The notes: generated from the letters alone by a model not told the origin. 64,000 bases of DNA from Calidifontibacillus erzurumensis (GCF_013303125.1 NZ_JABTTE010000002.1:229042-293041); one strand, 5' to 3'. Counted from the first letter of the stretch, positions 53,711 through 63,979 are shown. Program-made: numbers and translations.

Positions 53711-53766
53711 AGCTGCCTTCTAGTGTCTGCCATTTATTATCGGACACAATATGAGGCAGCCTTATT
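53711..53766 (+). promoter_or_regulatory. Large hairpin between spoVE and murG
   Basis: GCTGCCT (53712-53718) pairs with AGGCAGC (53754-53760), with an inner stem TGTCTG/CGGACA around CCATTTATTAT. Only a weak T-rich tail follows. It could limit read-through from spoVE into murG or shape the murG leader. Confidence 0.5.
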
Positions 53767-53785
53767 TCATACAGGGGGTTCTGCC

Positions 53786-54886
53786 ATGAAAATCATTGTC
53801 AGCGGTGGAGGCACTGGTGGCCATATTTATCCAGCTATTGCATTTATAAAAGAAGTTAAAAAACATGAACCAGATGCACAAGTTTTATATATTGGAACTG
53901 AAAAAGGATTGGAAAAAGCGATCGTAGAACGCGAAAATATTCCATTTAAGTCAATTGAAATTACAGGATTCAAAAGAAAAATTTCATTTGAAAATGTAAA
54001 AACGATCATTCGATTTATAAAAGGTACAGCTTTAAGTAAAAAGTATATTAAAGAATTTCAGCCAGATGTCGTAATTGGCACGGGAGGATATGTTTGTGGA
54101 CCGGTCGTATACGCAGCTGCTAAGTTAAAGATACCGACAATTATCCATGAACAAAATAGCATTCCCGGTTTAACGAATAAGTTTCTGAGCAGGTATGTTG
54201 ATAAAATAGCTATTTCATTTGAGGAAGCTAGCTCGTATTTTCCGAAAGAAAAAACGGTATTAACTGGCAATCCAAGGGCAACGGAAGTTCTTGGAAATGA
54301 CCGCTCAAAAGGCAAACAATCATTAGGTCTTGATGAAGACAAAAAAATTGTACTAATAGTTGGAGGGAGCAGAGGGGCAAAGCCGATCAACGATGCTTTC
54401 CTAGAAGTTTTACCAAAAGTGGGCAGCAAAAACTACCAAGTGCTGTATGTTACTGGAGAAGTTCATTATCAAGATGTATTACGCGAGGTTCAGAAGTTTG
54501 GTAATCCAAGAAATGTAATCATAAAGCCATTTATCCATAACATGCCAGAAGTATTGTCTGCAGTTGATTTGATTGTCGCAAGAGCGGGTGCAACAACTTT
54601 AGCAGAAATCACTGCACTTGGTTTACCTAGCATTTTGATTCCAAGTCCATATGTAACAAACAATCACCAAGAAAAAAATGCAAGAGCCCTAGGTGATAAA
54701 GGTGCAGCAATCGTTCGTTTAGAAAAAGAAATGAATGGAAATGTTCTTCTTGATGATATTGATCGCATTTTGTTAGATGAAAAGTTGCTCCTTGACATGA
54801 AACGTTCTTCAGAAAAGCTTGGAATTCCCCTTGCTGCAAAAAATCTTTATCAATTAACGAAACAATTAGTTAACAAGCGTACATGA
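53786..54886 (+). CDS. murG: Undecaprenyldiphospho-muramoylpentapeptide GlcNAc transferase
   Basis: 366 residues. A GT-B glycosyltransferase at the inner membrane face that converts lipid I to lipid [17 protein letters not shown] (residues 5-19) and [16 protein letters not shown] bind the lipid diphosphate; [23 protein letters not shown] and [20 protein letters not shown] bind UDP-GlcNAc. ATG 53786 follows AGGGGGTT. A hairpin precedes it and murB follows 99 bp later. Confidence 0.95.
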   Translation: MKIIVSGGGTGGHIYPAIAFIKEVKKHEPDAQVLYIGTEKGLEKAIVERENIPFKSIEITGFKRKISFENVKTIIRFIKGTALSKKYIKEFQPDVVIGTGGYVCGPVVYAAAKLKIPTIIHEQNSIPGLTNKFLSRYVDKIAISFEEASSYFPKEKTVLTGNPRATEVLGNDRSKGKQSLGLDEDKKIVLIVGGSRGAKPINDAFLEVLPKVGSKNYQVLYVTGEVHYQDVLREVQKFGNPRNVIIKPFIHNMPEVLSAVDLIVARAGATTLAEITALGLPSILIPSPYVTNNHQEKNARALGDKGAAIVRLEKEMNGNVLLDDIDRILLDEKLLLDMKRSSEKLGIPLAAKNLYQLTKQLVNKRT

Positions 54887-54985
54887 GACGGTCCTATTGC
54901 ATAGTGTATATTACTATGGCAATACTGTGTTACCGGTGAAATACCTGTTTTTGCTAATTGGATTGAGGATTGTGAGGAGGACATC

Positions 54986-55903
54986 ATGGAAAGATTATTA
55001 AAAAAGCTTAAGGAAGCAAATGTTGGGAAAGTATTAGAAAACGAGCCTTTAAAAAATCATACAACAATGAAGATTGGTGGCCCTGCGGATATTTTTATTG
55101 AACCAGTAGGTATAGATGGTGTAATAAATACGATAAAAATAGTTAATGAAGAAGGGGCGTTGATGACCACGATTGGCCGCGGGTCAAACATACTTGTTCC
55201 TGATGAAGGAATTCGCGGGGTGGTAATGAAGATTGGTGAAGGATTAGACCATTTAGAAGTAGAAGGAACGAAAGTACGGGTAGGCGGAGGATACTCATTA
55301 GTCTCACTGGCAACTACAATTAGCAAAAAAGGGTTATCTGGATTGGAATTTGCTGGGGGCATTCCAGGATCTGTTGGCGGAGCTGTCTATATGAATGCAG
55401 GCGCACATGGTTCGGATATTTCAAAAATTCTTGAAAAGGCGCTTGTAGTATTTCGTGATGGTAGTTGTGAATGGCTTTCCAATACTGATATGAAATATTC
55501 ATACCGTACTTCTGTTTTGCAGAAAGAAAGACCGGGCGTTGTAGTTGAAGCAGTTTTTCAACTTAGGGCCGGTGACCGTGAAACGATTGTAAAAGAGATG
55601 CAAAAAAATAAAGATTATCGTCGTGAAACACAACCATGGAATTATCCATGTGCCGGGAGTATTTTTCGCAATCCTTTACCAAATTATGCTGGTCAACTCA
55701 TTGAAAAAGCTGGGCTAAAAGGATATAAAATAGGCGGGGCAAAAGTTTCTGAACTTCATGGGAATTTTATTGTAAATACTGGAAACGCAACAGCGAATGA
55801 TGTTATTCAATTAATAAAATATATCCAAGATGTCATTTTTGAAAAATTTTCTATTCGTTTAGAAACAGAAGTAGAATTTATTGGAAAACTTAAGCAGAAT
55901 TAA
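54986..55903 (+). CDS. murB: UDP-N-acetylenolpyruvoylglucosamine reductase
   Basis: 305 residues, a type II MurB. It reduces UDP-GlcNAc-enolpyruvate to UDP-MurNAc with NADPH and [21 protein letters not shown] and [20 protein letters not shown] bind [15 protein letters not shown] holds the catalytic Ser; [18 protein letters not shown] is near the end. GAGGAGG lies just upstream of ATG 54986. Confidence 0.95.
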   Translation: MERLLKKLKEANVGKVLENEPLKNHTTMKIGGPADIFIEPVGIDGVINTIKIVNEEGALMTTIGRGSNILVPDEGIRGVVMKIGEGLDHLEVEGTKVRVGGGYSLVSLATTISKKGLSGLEFAGGIPGSVGGAVYMNAGAHGSDISKILEKALVVFRDGSCEWLSNTDMKYSYRTSVLQKERPGVVVEAVFQLRAGDRETIVKEMQKNKDYRRETQPWNYPCAGSIFRNPLPNYAGQLIEKAGLKGYKIGGAKVSELHGNFIVNTGNATANDVIQLIKYIQDVIFEKFSIRLETEVEFIGKLKQN

Positions 55904-55967
55904 TAACAAAAATGGATAAACTTTGTTATAATAATACTACTATACATTTATTGTTTATAACCAATAG

Positions 55968-55997
55968 AAACGGCATATTTTTTGTGCCGTTTATCTT
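55968..55997 (+). terminator. Hairpin after murB
   Basis: AAACGGCA (55968-55975) pairs with TGCCGTTT (55985-55992) around a T-rich loop; the tail is ATCTTGTTTT, giving a modest terminator. divIB starts 45 bp later, and a TATAAT sits at 55927-55932 upstream of the hairpin. Confidence 0.55.
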
Positions 55998-56037
55998 GTT
56001 TTAGTGTGAAGGTTATTTCACGCTAGGGGGAACTGGA

Positions 56038-56817
56038 ATGTCGAATAACAAAGTTATTGCCATCGAAGATCGAATTCCTAAACTAAAACAAATGCGAAGG
56101 CAAAAAGCAAATAGGAGATTTATTTTATATATTTCGTTATTTTTTGTACTTATGTTAATTATAATTTATTTCCAATCTCCTTTAAGCAAAGTGCAATCCA
56201 TTCAAGTGTCCGGAAATATTCATGTTCGCTCAAATGAAATTATTAAACTAAGCGGTCTTCAAATAGGCACAAACTTTTGGAAAATTGATCTTGATGATAT
56301 TACAAAAAAAGTAAAGGAACATGAGGAAATTTCCTCAGTAAAAGTGACAAGGAAATTTCCAAATGAAATACAAATCGTTGTAAAAGAATATGAAAGGGTT
56401 GCTTATTTAATAAAAGGGACACACTATTTTCCGATATTAGAAACGGGAAAAATCTTAAAAAAGGACAAGCTCGAAAATATACCTGTAGACGCACCTTACT
56501 TAATGAACTGGGATCAAAGTGAGGAACTTCAAGAAATGGCTGCTGAGCTTCGACTTGTTCCACCGAGTATTTTAAATCGTATTTCCGAAATTCATCTGAC
56601 TCCTGAAAAAGCAGATCCTCTTCATATCACCCTTTTTATGAACGATGGCCATGAGGTGAGTGCAACGATTCGTGATTTCGCCAACAAAATAAAAAATTAT
56701 CCAATGATCATTGAACATTTGCCGAAAGGACAAGCTGGTATTATTCACCTTGAGGTCGGCTCTTATTTCGAAGCTTACGGGAAGTCAGGAGATGAAGAAA
56801 TTGAGAGTGAACGGTAA
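56038..56817 (+). CDS. divIB: Cell division protein DivIB (FtsQ family)
   Basis: 259 residues: a basic cytoplasmic N-terminus, one membrane helix (about 31-49) and an external POTRA domain beginning KVQSIQVSGNIHVRSNEIIK, then the beta domain with YERVAYLIKGTHYFPILETG. It joins FtsL and DivIC in the divisome. ATG 56038 follows AGGGGG. Its last 17 bp overlap the start of ylxW. Confidence 0.92.
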   Translation: MSNNKVIAIEDRIPKLKQMRRQKANRRFILYISLFFVLMLIIIYFQSPLSKVQSIQVSGNIHVRSNEIIKLSGLQIGTNFWKIDLDDITKKVKEHEEISSVKVTRKFPNEIQIVVKEYERVAYLIKGTHYFPILETGKILKKDKLENIPVDAPYLMNWDQSEELQEMAAELRLVPPSILNRISEIHLTPEKADPLHITLFMNDGHEVSATIRDFANKIKNYPMIIEHLPKGQAGIIHLEVGSYFEAYGKSGDEEIESER

Positions 56818-57502
56818 ATATGCAATTCTCTCTTTAGTAGCACTTGTACTTGGATTTTTAATTTCATTCTCCTATCAATTGACAAATAAACAGTCAGGGA
56901 CGATCGTCGAAGGAAAACAATGGCAACGGGAATATGAGCTTCGGGAAAAACTGATCAGACTAGAAGAAACAACAAAGAGGCTTCAACAAGAACTGGTAGA
57001 AAAACAACAAAGCATTCGTGAAATTGAAGCAGAATTAGCCAATCAGGAAAAATCGTTTAAAACATTACTGGAAGATGTAGAAAAATTAAGAATGTTCGCA
57101 GGTGAAGTGAAGGTTAAAGGTCCAGGTGTTGAAGTCACTTTATCAGATGCTTCTTATGTGAAAGCTGTAGATAATGCTAATAATTATATTGTCCACGAAG
57201 GTCATGTACATAAAGTCATTAATGAGCTTCTAACCGCTGGTGCAAAAGCGATAGCTATAAATGGTCAAAGACTTGTCCAAAATAGCTATATTGCTTGCAT
57301 TGGTCCTGTCATTAGCGTTGACGGGCATGAACATAGCGCCCCATTCATCATTTCTGCTATTGGTGATCCCGAAGTGTTATATAGTGCTTTGACGATATTG
57401 CATGGAGTGAGAGATCAACTTGTGATGGAAAATATCGAAGTAAAAATTGAAAAGAAAAATGAATTAATTTTTGAGCCATACTTTGGTGTAACCGAAGATT
57501 AA
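56801..57502 (+). CDS. ylxW: YlxW, DUF881 family protein
   Basis: 233 residues: one N-terminal membrane helix (YAILSLVALVLGFLISFSYQ), a coiled coil (about 40-95), then the DUF881 domain with VKGPGVEVTLSDASYV and INELLTAGAKAIAINGQRLV. The function is unknown; it is probably an external, membrane-anchored protein. TTG 56801 has AGGAG 9 bp upstream and the resulting length matches B. subtilis YlxW; ATG 56792 abuts the ribosome site. Confidence 0.87.
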   Translation: MRVNGKYAILSLVALVLGFLISFSYQLTNKQSGTIVEGKQWQREYELREKLIRLEETTKRLQQELVEKQQSIREIEAELANQEKSFKTLLEDVEKLRMFAGEVKVKGPGVEVTLSDASYVKAVDNANNYIVHEGHVHKVINELLTAGAKAIAINGQRLVQNSYIACIGPVISVDGHEHSAPFIISAIGDPEVLYSALTILHGVRDQLVMENIEVKIEKKNELIFEPYFGVTED

Positions 57503-57529
57503 ATGTTTGCTTGTTTGAAGGGTGAGTTT

Positions 57530-58258
57530 ATGAGTAATAAACGCAAAGGCACGCTCACAATCATCACGATAATATTGGGGTTCATGTTAGCTGTTCAATT
57601 TCAAACAATTAGAGAACCGATTGAACGGGATACGAGAGATATTTGGGAAATCCGCGAAGATATTGAACATGAACAACGGTTAATTTCAGAATTATATAAA
57701 GAGATCCGTGCAAAAGATGAAGTGCTCAGGAAATATGAAGAGGCAGCTTATAATAAAAAATATGAGGGAATTACGAAACAATTGGAAGAATTGAAGGAGA
57801 AAATTGGCCTGACTGAAGTGAAAGGACCAGGAATTATTTTAACGATTCAACCATCCTTTACACAATCATTAATAGGTGAGCCTTATCACTCTGTTCCTCC
57901 AGAGTTGCTTATTCGCTTAGTTAATGAATTATTCCGATATAAAGCGTTGGCTGTTGCCATCGATAATGAAAGGATCATTGTAACAACGCCAATTCGCGAT
58001 GTTAATGGGCAAACTTATATAAACAACACACCGTTAGGTCCTTTTCCAATCGAAGTAAAAGTCATTGCTGAGAATGCGGAAAAGCTGCATAATCAAATGC
58101 AAGTTTCGCAACTCGTTGATGAGTTTTTTGCTTTAGAGAGCTTGGAGTTAACATCGACTTTACAAGAAGAGGTTATTTTACCTGCTTATGATGAAGTTAT
58201 AAGAAATACGTACATGAAACCAGTTGAATCTGCGAATAAAGGGAATGAGATGAGCTAG
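57530..58258 (+). CDS. ylxX: YlxX, DUF881 family protein
   Basis: 242 residues and a paralogue of ylxW next door: a membrane helix (LTIITIILGFMLAVQF), a coiled coil (about 35-90) and DUF881 with VKGPGIILTIQPSFTQSLIG and LLIRLVNELFRYKALAVAID. ATG 57530 follows AAGGGTGA. The tandem pair between divIB and sbp is a regular Bacillus arrangement; no function is established. Confidence 0.87.
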   Translation: MSNKRKGTLTIITIILGFMLAVQFQTIREPIERDTRDIWEIREDIEHEQRLISELYKEIRAKDEVLRKYEEAAYNKKYEGITKQLEELKEKIGLTEVKGPGIILTIQPSFTQSLIGEPYHSVPPELLIRLVNELFRYKALAVAIDNERIIVTTPIRDVNGQTYINNTPLGPFPIEVKVIAENAEKLHNQMQVSQLVDEFFALESLELTSTLQEEVILPAYDEVIRNTYMKPVESANKGNEMS

Positions 58259-58275
58259 GTAAAGGGGAACTATAC

Positions 58276-58626
58276 ATGTGGTTACCAGTATTAGGATTAA
58301 TTATTGGTATATTTTTAGGATTATTAACAGATATTAGAATTCCAAATGAATACTCCAGTTATCTTTCCATAGCAGTTTTAGCAGCTATTGATACGTTATT
58401 TGGAGGAATCAGGGCCCATTTGCAAAATACTTATGATGATAAAGTGTTTGTAACTGGATTTTTCTCCAATATTTTACTTGCCGCAAGTTTATCTTTTCTA
58501 GGTGTCCATCTTGGTGTAGACTTATACTTAGCCGCAGTTTTTGCCTTTGGAGTACGTTTATTCCAAAACATAGCGGTGATTCGACGAATACTTTTGTCAA
58601 AATGGTCAACATCGCGAGAAAAGTAG
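58276..58626 (+). CDS. sbp: Small basic protein Sbp
   Basis: 116 residues with about three membrane helices: MWLPVLGLIIGIFLGLL, then YSSYLSIAVLAAIDTLFGGI, then FVTGFFSNILLAASLSFLGV. It belongs to the DUF1290/Sbp family found between ylxX and ftsA. The function is unknown. ATG 58276 has AAGGGGA upstream. ftsA starts 121 bp later. Confidence 0.87.
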   Translation: MWLPVLGLIIGIFLGLLTDIRIPNEYSSYLSIAVLAAIDTLFGGIRAHLQNTYDDKVFVTGFFSNILLAASLSFLGVHLGVDLYLAAVFAFGVRLFQNIAVIRRILLSKWSTSREK

Positions 58627-58746
58627 AAAAAATATTGATTGATTTTAAAGGGAAACTGCTGTTCATGTTGAATATTTTTAATGTTAACCAAATTTATGAA
58701 AAAATAAAATTTATGAAACTATTACTCTAAAAGGAGGTGCCAAAGT

Positions 58747-60027
58747 ATGAACAACAGTGAAATAATTGTTAGTTTGGACATCGGTACATCCAATGTTAAG
58801 GTAATCATTGCGGAAGTATTGAACGATTCTTTAAACATTATCGGTGTAGGAAATGTAAAATCTGAAGGTATAAAAAAAGGTTCAATTGTTGATATAGATG
58901 AAACTGTACAATCGATTCGAAAAGCTGTTGATCAAGCTGAAAGAATGGTTGGAATGAATATTGACCACGTGGTAGTAGGTGTTGCAGGAAATCATGTCCA
59001 GCTTATCCCCTGCCATGGTGTAGTTGCAGTTTCTAGTGAAAATCGTGAAATCAGTTATGAAGATATCGTGCGAGTCATTGATGCCGCTCAAGTCATGTCG
59101 ATTCCTCCTGAAAGGGAAATCATCGGAGTTGTTCCACACCAATTTATTGTCGATGGATTGGAAGGAATTAACGATCCCCGTGGGATGATTGGCGTTCGTT
59201 TAGAAGTAGAAGGAACGATCGTGACCGGATCGAGAACGATTTTACATAACTTGCTACGGTGTGTAGAAAAAGCAGGTCTTCATATAACTGATATTTGTCT
59301 ACAGCCTTTGGCAACTGGTGCGATTGCCTTATCAAGAGATGAAAAAAATATTGGCGTTGCTCTTGTAGATATAGGCGGAGGACAAACGACAGTATCAATT
59401 TTTGAACATGGTCATTTGAAAGTAACAACCGTCTTACCAGTAGGCGGAGACCATATTACAAATGATATTGCAATTGGTTTACGTACATCTACAGAGGAAG
59501 CAGAAAAAATAAAAGTAAAGCATGGGTATGCATTTTATGATCATGCTTCAGAAGATGAGATTTTTTCAATACCTGTTATCGGAAGCAATCGTATGGAACA
59601 ATATAGCCAGCTTGATCTTTCTGATATAATAGAAGCTAGATTAGAAGAAATCCTTCTAATGGTTCAGGAAACCGTAAAAAAACTCGGTTATCGGGATTTG
59701 CCTGGAGGTTATGTTTTCACCGGTGGAGTTGCAAATATGCCGGGGTTGTTGGAGCTGGCACAACTTGTCCTCCAACATAATCTACGAATTGCTAAACCTG
59801 ATTATATTGGCGTTCGGGATCCTATATATACAACGAGTGTCGGCTTGATTCAATACGCATATCGAAATGCAAAACTTCAAGGTGCTGAGGTTGCCGCCGC
59901 TGTTTCAAATCATGATTCTGACCGGCCGCAGAAAAAACAACAACAACAAGTCGTTAAAAAGCCAAAGAAAAATAATACTGATGTCATGAAAAAAGCGAAA
60001 GAATTATTTAAATCCTTTTTTGAATGA
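58747..60027 (+). CDS. ftsA: Cell division protein FtsA
   Basis: 426 residues, actin-like ATPase that anchors FtsZ to the membrane. VSLDIGTSNVKVIIAEV is the phosphate 1 motif, VALVDIGGGQTTVSIFEHG phosphate 2, and YVFTGGVANMPGLLELAQLV the adenosine loop. The C-terminal amphipathic helix MKKAKELFKSFFE is the membrane-targeting sequence, after a Gln/Lys-rich linker. AAAGGAGG lies upstream of the start. Followed 40 bp later by ftsZ. Confidence 0.95.
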   Translation: MNNSEIIVSLDIGTSNVKVIIAEVLNDSLNIIGVGNVKSEGIKKGSIVDIDETVQSIRKAVDQAERMVGMNIDHVVVGVAGNHVQLIPCHGVVAVSSENREISYEDIVRVIDAAQVMSIPPEREIIGVVPHQFIVDGLEGINDPRGMIGVRLEVEGTIVTGSRTILHNLLRCVEKAGLHITDICLQPLATGAIALSRDEKNIGVALVDIGGGQTTVSIFEHGHLKVTTVLPVGGDHITNDIAIGLRTSTEEAEKIKVKHGYAFYDHASEDEIFSIPVIGSNRMEQYSQLDLSDIIEARLEEILLMVQETVKKLGYRDLPGGYVFTGGVANMPGLLELAQLVLQHNLRIAKPDYIGVRDPIYTTSVGLIQYAYRNAKLQGAEVAAAVSNHDSDRPQKKQQQQVVKKPKKNNTDVMKKAKELFKSFFE

Positions 60028-60067
60028 GAATTAGGATGGCAATTTGGATATATAGGAGGATTTTGTA

Positions 60068-61219
60068 ATGTTGCAATTTGATACACAGATAGATCAATTA
60101 GCTACCATAAAGGTTATTGGCGTCGGCGGCGGCGGTAGCAACGCTGTAAACCGAATGATTGAGCATGGTGTACAAGGGGTTGAATTTATCGCTGTTAACA
60201 CAGATGCTCAAGCTTTAAAACTTTCAAAAGCTGAAATAAAACTTCAAATAGGAGCAAAACTTACGAGAGGTCTTGGAGCGGGTGCGAATCCGGAAGTAGG
60301 AAGAAAAGCGGCCGAAGAAAGCCGGGAACAAATTGAAGAAGCACTCAAGGGTGCTGATATGGTTTTCGTTACAGCCGGAATGGGCGGTGGTACCGGTACA
60401 GGAGCTGCGCCGGTTATTGCACAAATTTCAAAAGAACTTGGAGCATTAACAGTAGGAGTTGTTACTCGCCCATTTACGTTTGAAGGGCGAAAACGTGCAA
60501 CACAAGCTGCAAGCGGGATTGCAGCTTTTAAAGAAAATGTCGACACTTTAATTGTTATTCCAAATGACCGATTATTGGAAATTGTTGACAAAAACACACC
60601 GATGTTGGAAGCATTCCGTGAGGCAGACAATGTTCTTCGACAAGGTGTCCAAGGTATTTCAGATTTAATTGCCGTACCTGGGCTTATAAACTTGGACTTT
60701 GCCGATGTAAAAACAATTATGGCAGACAAAGGTTCTGCACTCATGGGAATCGGTATTGCCACTGGTGAAAACCGAGCTGCAGAAGCAGCTAAAAAAGCGA
60801 TTTCCAGTCCGCTTCTTGAAACATCAATTGGTGGAGCTCAAGGTGTGTTGATGAACATCACAGGCGGAACAAACCTAAGTTTGTATGAAGTTCAAGAAGC
60901 TGCTGATATCGTTGCATCTGCAGCGGATGAAGAAGTAAATATGATTTTCGGTTCAGTTATCAATGAGAATTTAAAAGATGAAATTGTCGTTACAGTTATT
61001 GCTACTGGTTTTAAAGAAAATGCAGCGAATAAACCGAATCAAGCAATCCGACCAACAGCTGTTGGCAATCGTCTAGGCGTTCAACCAAACCGTATAGCAC
61101 GTAAAGAAGAACAGGTTGTTCAGCAGCAAGAAACTAATTTAGGTCATGTTGGTCAAATTAATGTTGAGGATACACTCGATATTCCGACGTTTTTACGGAA
61201 TCGTAGAAGGAATCGTTAA
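60068..61219 (+). CDS. ftsZ: Cell division GTPase FtsZ
   Basis: 383 residues, tubulin homologue that builds the Z-ring. [17 protein letters not shown] opens the nucleotide site and GGTGTG (106-111, in [13 protein letters not shown]) is the tubulin signature. A variable linker from about 318 is followed by the conserved tail [16 protein letters not shown], which binds FtsA, SepF and EzrA. AGGAGG lies upstream. A terminator follows, separating it from spoIIGA. Confidence 0.97.
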   Translation: MLQFDTQIDQLATIKVIGVGGGGSNAVNRMIEHGVQGVEFIAVNTDAQALKLSKAEIKLQIGAKLTRGLGAGANPEVGRKAAEESREQIEEALKGADMVFVTAGMGGGTGTGAAPVIAQISKELGALTVGVVTRPFTFEGRKRATQAASGIAAFKENVDTLIVIPNDRLLEIVDKNTPMLEAFREADNVLRQGVQGISDLIAVPGLINLDFADVKTIMADKGSALMGIGIATGENRAAEAAKKAISSPLLETSIGGAQGVLMNITGGTNLSLYEVQEAADIVASAADEEVNMIFGSVINENLKDEIVVTVIATGFKENAANKPNQAIRPTAVGNRLGVQPNRIARKEEQVVQQQETNLGHVGQINVEDTLDIPTFLRNRRRNR

Positions 61220-61235
61220 AATCTATAAAATTATG

Positions 61236-61273
61236 AAAGCATGTGCACTTAAAAGCATATGCTTTTTTTTTTG
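61236..61273 (+). terminator. Terminator after ftsZ
   Basis: AAAGCATGTGC (61236-61246) pairs with GCATATGCTTT (61255-61265) with one mismatch or wobble, then a long T-run. Confidence 0.85.
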
Positions 61274-61292
61274 CATTTCAGACCTATTTTCA

Positions 61293-61380
61293 AACGACAT
61301 TTTTTCCAAAAAGATGTCAAAAACTCTATCGGTTAGGAGACATAGTCTGACAGACTTCAAAAATACATATGCTATATACT
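61293..61380 (+). promoter_or_regulatory. spoIIG promoter with 22-bp spacer and Spo0A-like boxes
   Basis: CTGACA at 61347-61352 and TATACT at 61375-61380 are separated by exactly 22 bp. The B. subtilis spoIIG promoter is known for a 22-bp spacer and depends on phosphorylated Spo0A. Possible Spo0A boxes: AACGACA at 61293-61299 (TGTCGTT on the minus strand) and TGTCAAA at 61315-61321, about 90 and 70 bp before the start point; neither is a perfect TGTCGAA. Confidence 0.65.
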
Positions 61381-61433
61381 AGATTCAAAGTTGAGTTTTA
61401 ATAAATAATTACTATTTTGAAAGGGGTAACTTA

Positions 61434-62351
61434 TTGACCGTTTATTTAGATGTAATTTGGCTATTAAACTTTTTTTTTGATGCCCTGTTACTCTTATTAA
61501 CATCCCTAGTTGTAAAAAGAAAAGTAAATAAATGGCGGATTCTTTTAGGAGCGTTCATTGGTTCGCTAATTGTTCTGTTTTATTTTACACCGGTCGTATC
61601 AATTGTGGCACACCCTGTAGGAAAGCTGTTCTATTCTATAATTATTGTTTATGCGGCATTTGGATTCCTGAAATTTCGTTACTTTTTAAAAAATCTTATA
61701 ACCTTTTACTTTATAACATTTATGATCGGAGGGGGAATGCTTGGATTACATTACTATTTTCAAACGGATATAGCTATTGTTAAAAGTGTAATAGCAACAA
61801 AGACGAGTGGTTTTGGAGATCCGGTTAGCTGGATTACGGTAGTCGTTGGATTTCCACTTGTTTGGTATTTTTCAAAGATGAACATGGAAGAAATCGAAAT
61901 GACGAAAATTCATTATGAACAAATCGTTGATGTTCAAATTACCATTAACGAAAAAAAAATATTAGTAAAGGGTCTTATTGATAGCGGAAATCAACTTTAT
62001 GATCCAATTACACAAACACCTGTTATGATTCTTGATTACGAAAAAGCATTAGAATGTGTTCCACAATCGGTCATTACTCAAATCAACCAGCTGGAAACGT
62101 TTAATTTTGACAATATTGATTTAAAATGGGCTAAACGAATTCGAATCATTCCGTTTCGCGGGGTTGGTTCTGATCATCAGTTATTATTAGCAATTAGGCC
62201 TGATGAAGTATGTATTTTAACAAATGAAAAAGAAATACGAACAAAAAAAGTCTTTATCGGTATTAGTCATTCTGTTTTATCTTCGTCTGAGGATTATAAT
62301 TGCATCCTTCATCCAAGGATGCTCACTCATAGCAATCATCAATCAGCATAA
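61434..62351 (+). CDS. spoIIGA: Pro-sigma-E processing protease SpoIIGA
   Basis: 305 residues: five membrane helices in the first half (for example [20 protein letters not shown]), then a cytoplasmic aspartic-protease domain with [11 protein letters not shown], whose Asp183 is the catalytic residue as in B. subtilis. SpoIIR from the forespore triggers it to cleave pro-sigma-E in the mother cell. TTG 61434 follows AAAGGGG. It leads the spoIIG operon with sigE 26 bp later. Confidence 0.94.
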   Translation: MTVYLDVIWLLNFFFDALLLLLTSLVVKRKVNKWRILLGAFIGSLIVLFYFTPVVSIVAHPVGKLFYSIIIVYAAFGFLKFRYFLKNLITFYFITFMIGGGMLGLHYYFQTDIAIVKSVIATKTSGFGDPVSWITVVVGFPLVWYFSKMNMEEIEMTKIHYEQIVDVQITINEKKILVKGLIDSGNQLYDPITQTPVMILDYEKALECVPQSVITQINQLETFNFDNIDLKWAKRIRIIPFRGVGSDHQLLLAIRPDEVCILTNEKEIRTKKVFIGISHSVLSSSEDYNCILHPRMLTHSNHQSA

Positions 62352-62377
62352 ATATTGAAGTTAGGGGGAAGGAAACA

Positions 62378-63097
62378 TTGGCTACAATAAAAATTAAGCT
62401 GACTCTACTATGGTACAAACTATTAATGAAACTAGGATTAAAGGCAGATGAAATTTATTATATTGGCGGGAAAGAAGCACTCCCTCCTCCATTGACAAAA
62501 GAAGAAGAAGAACATTTATTAAAACAATTGCCAAGTGGTGATAAAGCAGCGAAATCGATTTTGATTGAGAGAAATTTACGGCTCGTTGTATATATAGCTA
62601 GAAAGTTTGAAAATACAGGCATCAATATTGAAGACTTAATCAGCATTGGGACGATTGGTCTCATAAAAGCAGTCAATACATTTAATCCGGAAAAGAAAAT
62701 CAAGCTTGCTACATATGCATCAAGATGCATTGAAAATGAAATATTAATGTATTTACGAAGAAATAATAAAATTCGCGCAGAAGTCTCCTTTGATGAACCG
62801 CTCAACATCGATTGGGATGGCAATGAGTTGCTATTATCTGATGTTCTTGGAACAGAAGAAGATATCATTACAAAAGATTTAGATGCAAGTATTGACAGAA
62901 AATTATTGTTGAAATCGTTGGAACAATTAAATGAACGTGAAAAACAAATTATGGAATTAAGATTTGGATTATTAGGAGGAGAAGAAAAAACTCAAAAAGA
63001 TGTAGCTGATATGCTAGGGATTTCCCAATCCTATATTTCTCGTCTCGAAAAAAGAATTATCAAACGTTTACGTAAAGAATTTAATAAAATGGTATAA
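62378..63097 (+). CDS. sigE: RNA polymerase sigma factor sigma-E (pro-form)
   Basis: 239 residues, the length of B. subtilis pro-sigma-E. The N-terminal pro-sequence (about 1-28), [20 protein letters not shown], is an amphipathic membrane-binding segment removed by SpoIIGA. Region 2 carries [20 protein letters not shown] and [20 protein letters not shown]; region 4 carries [15 protein letters not shown] and [20 protein letters not shown]. It directs early mother-cell genes. TTG 62378 follows GGGGGAAGGA. Confidence 0.96.
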   Translation: MATIKIKLTLLWYKLLMKLGLKADEIYYIGGKEALPPPLTKEEEEHLLKQLPSGDKAAKSILIERNLRLVVYIARKFENTGINIEDLISIGTIGLIKAVNTFNPEKKIKLATYASRCIENEILMYLRRNNKIRAEVSFDEPLNIDWDGNELLLSDVLGTEEDIITKDLDASIDRKLLLKSLEQLNEREKQIMELRFGLLGGEEKTQKDVADMLGISQSYISRLEKRIIKRLRKEFNKMV

Positions 63098-63128
63098 AGC
63101 GCTGTCTACACATCACAGATAACTTCAT

Positions 63129-63157
63129 GCATAAATTTCCCTCATGAGGACATACTT
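63129..63157 (+). promoter_or_regulatory. Sigma-F/sigma-G-type promoter of sigG
   Basis: GCATA at 63129-63133, 17 bp, CATACTT at 63151-63157. This fits forespore promoters recognised by sigma-F and sigma-G (GNATA-type -35 and CATANTA-type -10). It allows sigG transcription separate from spoIIGA-sigE read-through. Confidence 0.6.
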
Positions 63158-63193
63158 TACTTGTACAGCAACCTCTCAACTAGGAGGGAAAAA

Positions 63194-63970
63194 ATGACAC
63201 GCAACAAGGTAGAAATCTGTGGTGTAGACACATCAAAGCTTCCAGTACTAAATAACGAAGAAATGCGCAAGTTGTTCCAAGATATGCAAAACGGGGACAT
63301 GAGCGCAAGAGAAAAACTTGTAAATGGAAATTTGCGCCTCGTTCTAAGTGTAATTCAACGCTTCAACAACAGAGGGGAATATGTTGATGACTTATTTCAA
63401 GTTGGTTGTATTGGCTTAATGAAATCAATTGATAATTTTGATTTAAGTCAAAACGTGAAATTCTCAACCTATGCTGTGCCTATGATTATTGGTGAAATTC
63501 GCCGCTATTTAAGAGACAATAACCCGATTCGGGTATCAAGATCATTAAGAGATATCGCTTATAAAGCGTTGCAAGTAAGGGAACGTTTAATGAGTTTAAC
63601 ATCAAGAGAGCCAACTGCAGAAGAGATAGCAAAAGAACTAAATGTTCCCCATGAAGAAATTGTCTTTGCTTTAGATGCCATTCAAGATCCGGTTTCTTTA
63701 TTTGAACCGATTTACAATGACGGTGGAGATCCAATTTATGTGATGGATCAATTAAGCGATGAAAAAAGCAGGGATATGCAATGGATCGAAGAAATTGCTC
63801 TGAAAGAAGGAATGAGGCGCCTGAATGAAAGAGAAAAACTCATCTTGACCAAAAGATTTTTCCAAGGAAAAACACAAATGGAAGTTGCTGAGGAGATTGG
63901 AATTTCACAAGCACAAGTATCAAGGTTGGAAAAAGCTGCCATTAAACAAATGGGTAAAAATATACAATGA
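63194..63970 (+). CDS. sigG: RNA polymerase sigma factor sigma-G
   Basis: 258 residues, sigma-70 family. Near the N-terminus MTRNKVEICGVDTSKLPVLN is the sigma-G-specific lead, including the region implicated in control by CsfB/SpoIIAB. Region 2 has LRLVLSVIQRFNNRGEYVDD and FSTYAVPMIIGEIRRYLRDN; region 3 has EPTAEEIAKELNVPHEEIV; region 4 has RLNEREKLILTKRFFQGKTQ and VAEEIGISQAQVSRLEKAAI. It drives late forespore genes. ATG 63194 follows AGGAGGG. Confidence 0.95.
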   Translation: MTRNKVEICGVDTSKLPVLNNEEMRKLFQDMQNGDMSAREKLVNGNLRLVLSVIQRFNNRGEYVDDLFQVGCIGLMKSIDNFDLSQNVKFSTYAVPMIIGEIRRYLRDNNPIRVSRSLRDIAYKALQVRERLMSLTSREPTAEEIAKELNVPHEEIVFALDAIQDPVSLFEPIYNDGGDPIYVMDQLSDEKSRDMQWIEEIALKEGMRRLNEREKLILTKRFFQGKTQMEVAEEIGISQAQVSRLEKAAIKQMGKNIQ

Positions 63971-63979
63971 TTAACAAAT

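Noticed and set aside
57503..57529. Longer ylxX start at ATG 57503
   Set aside because: There is no ribosome site before it, while AAGGGTGA precedes ATG 57530 and the shorter product fits the family.
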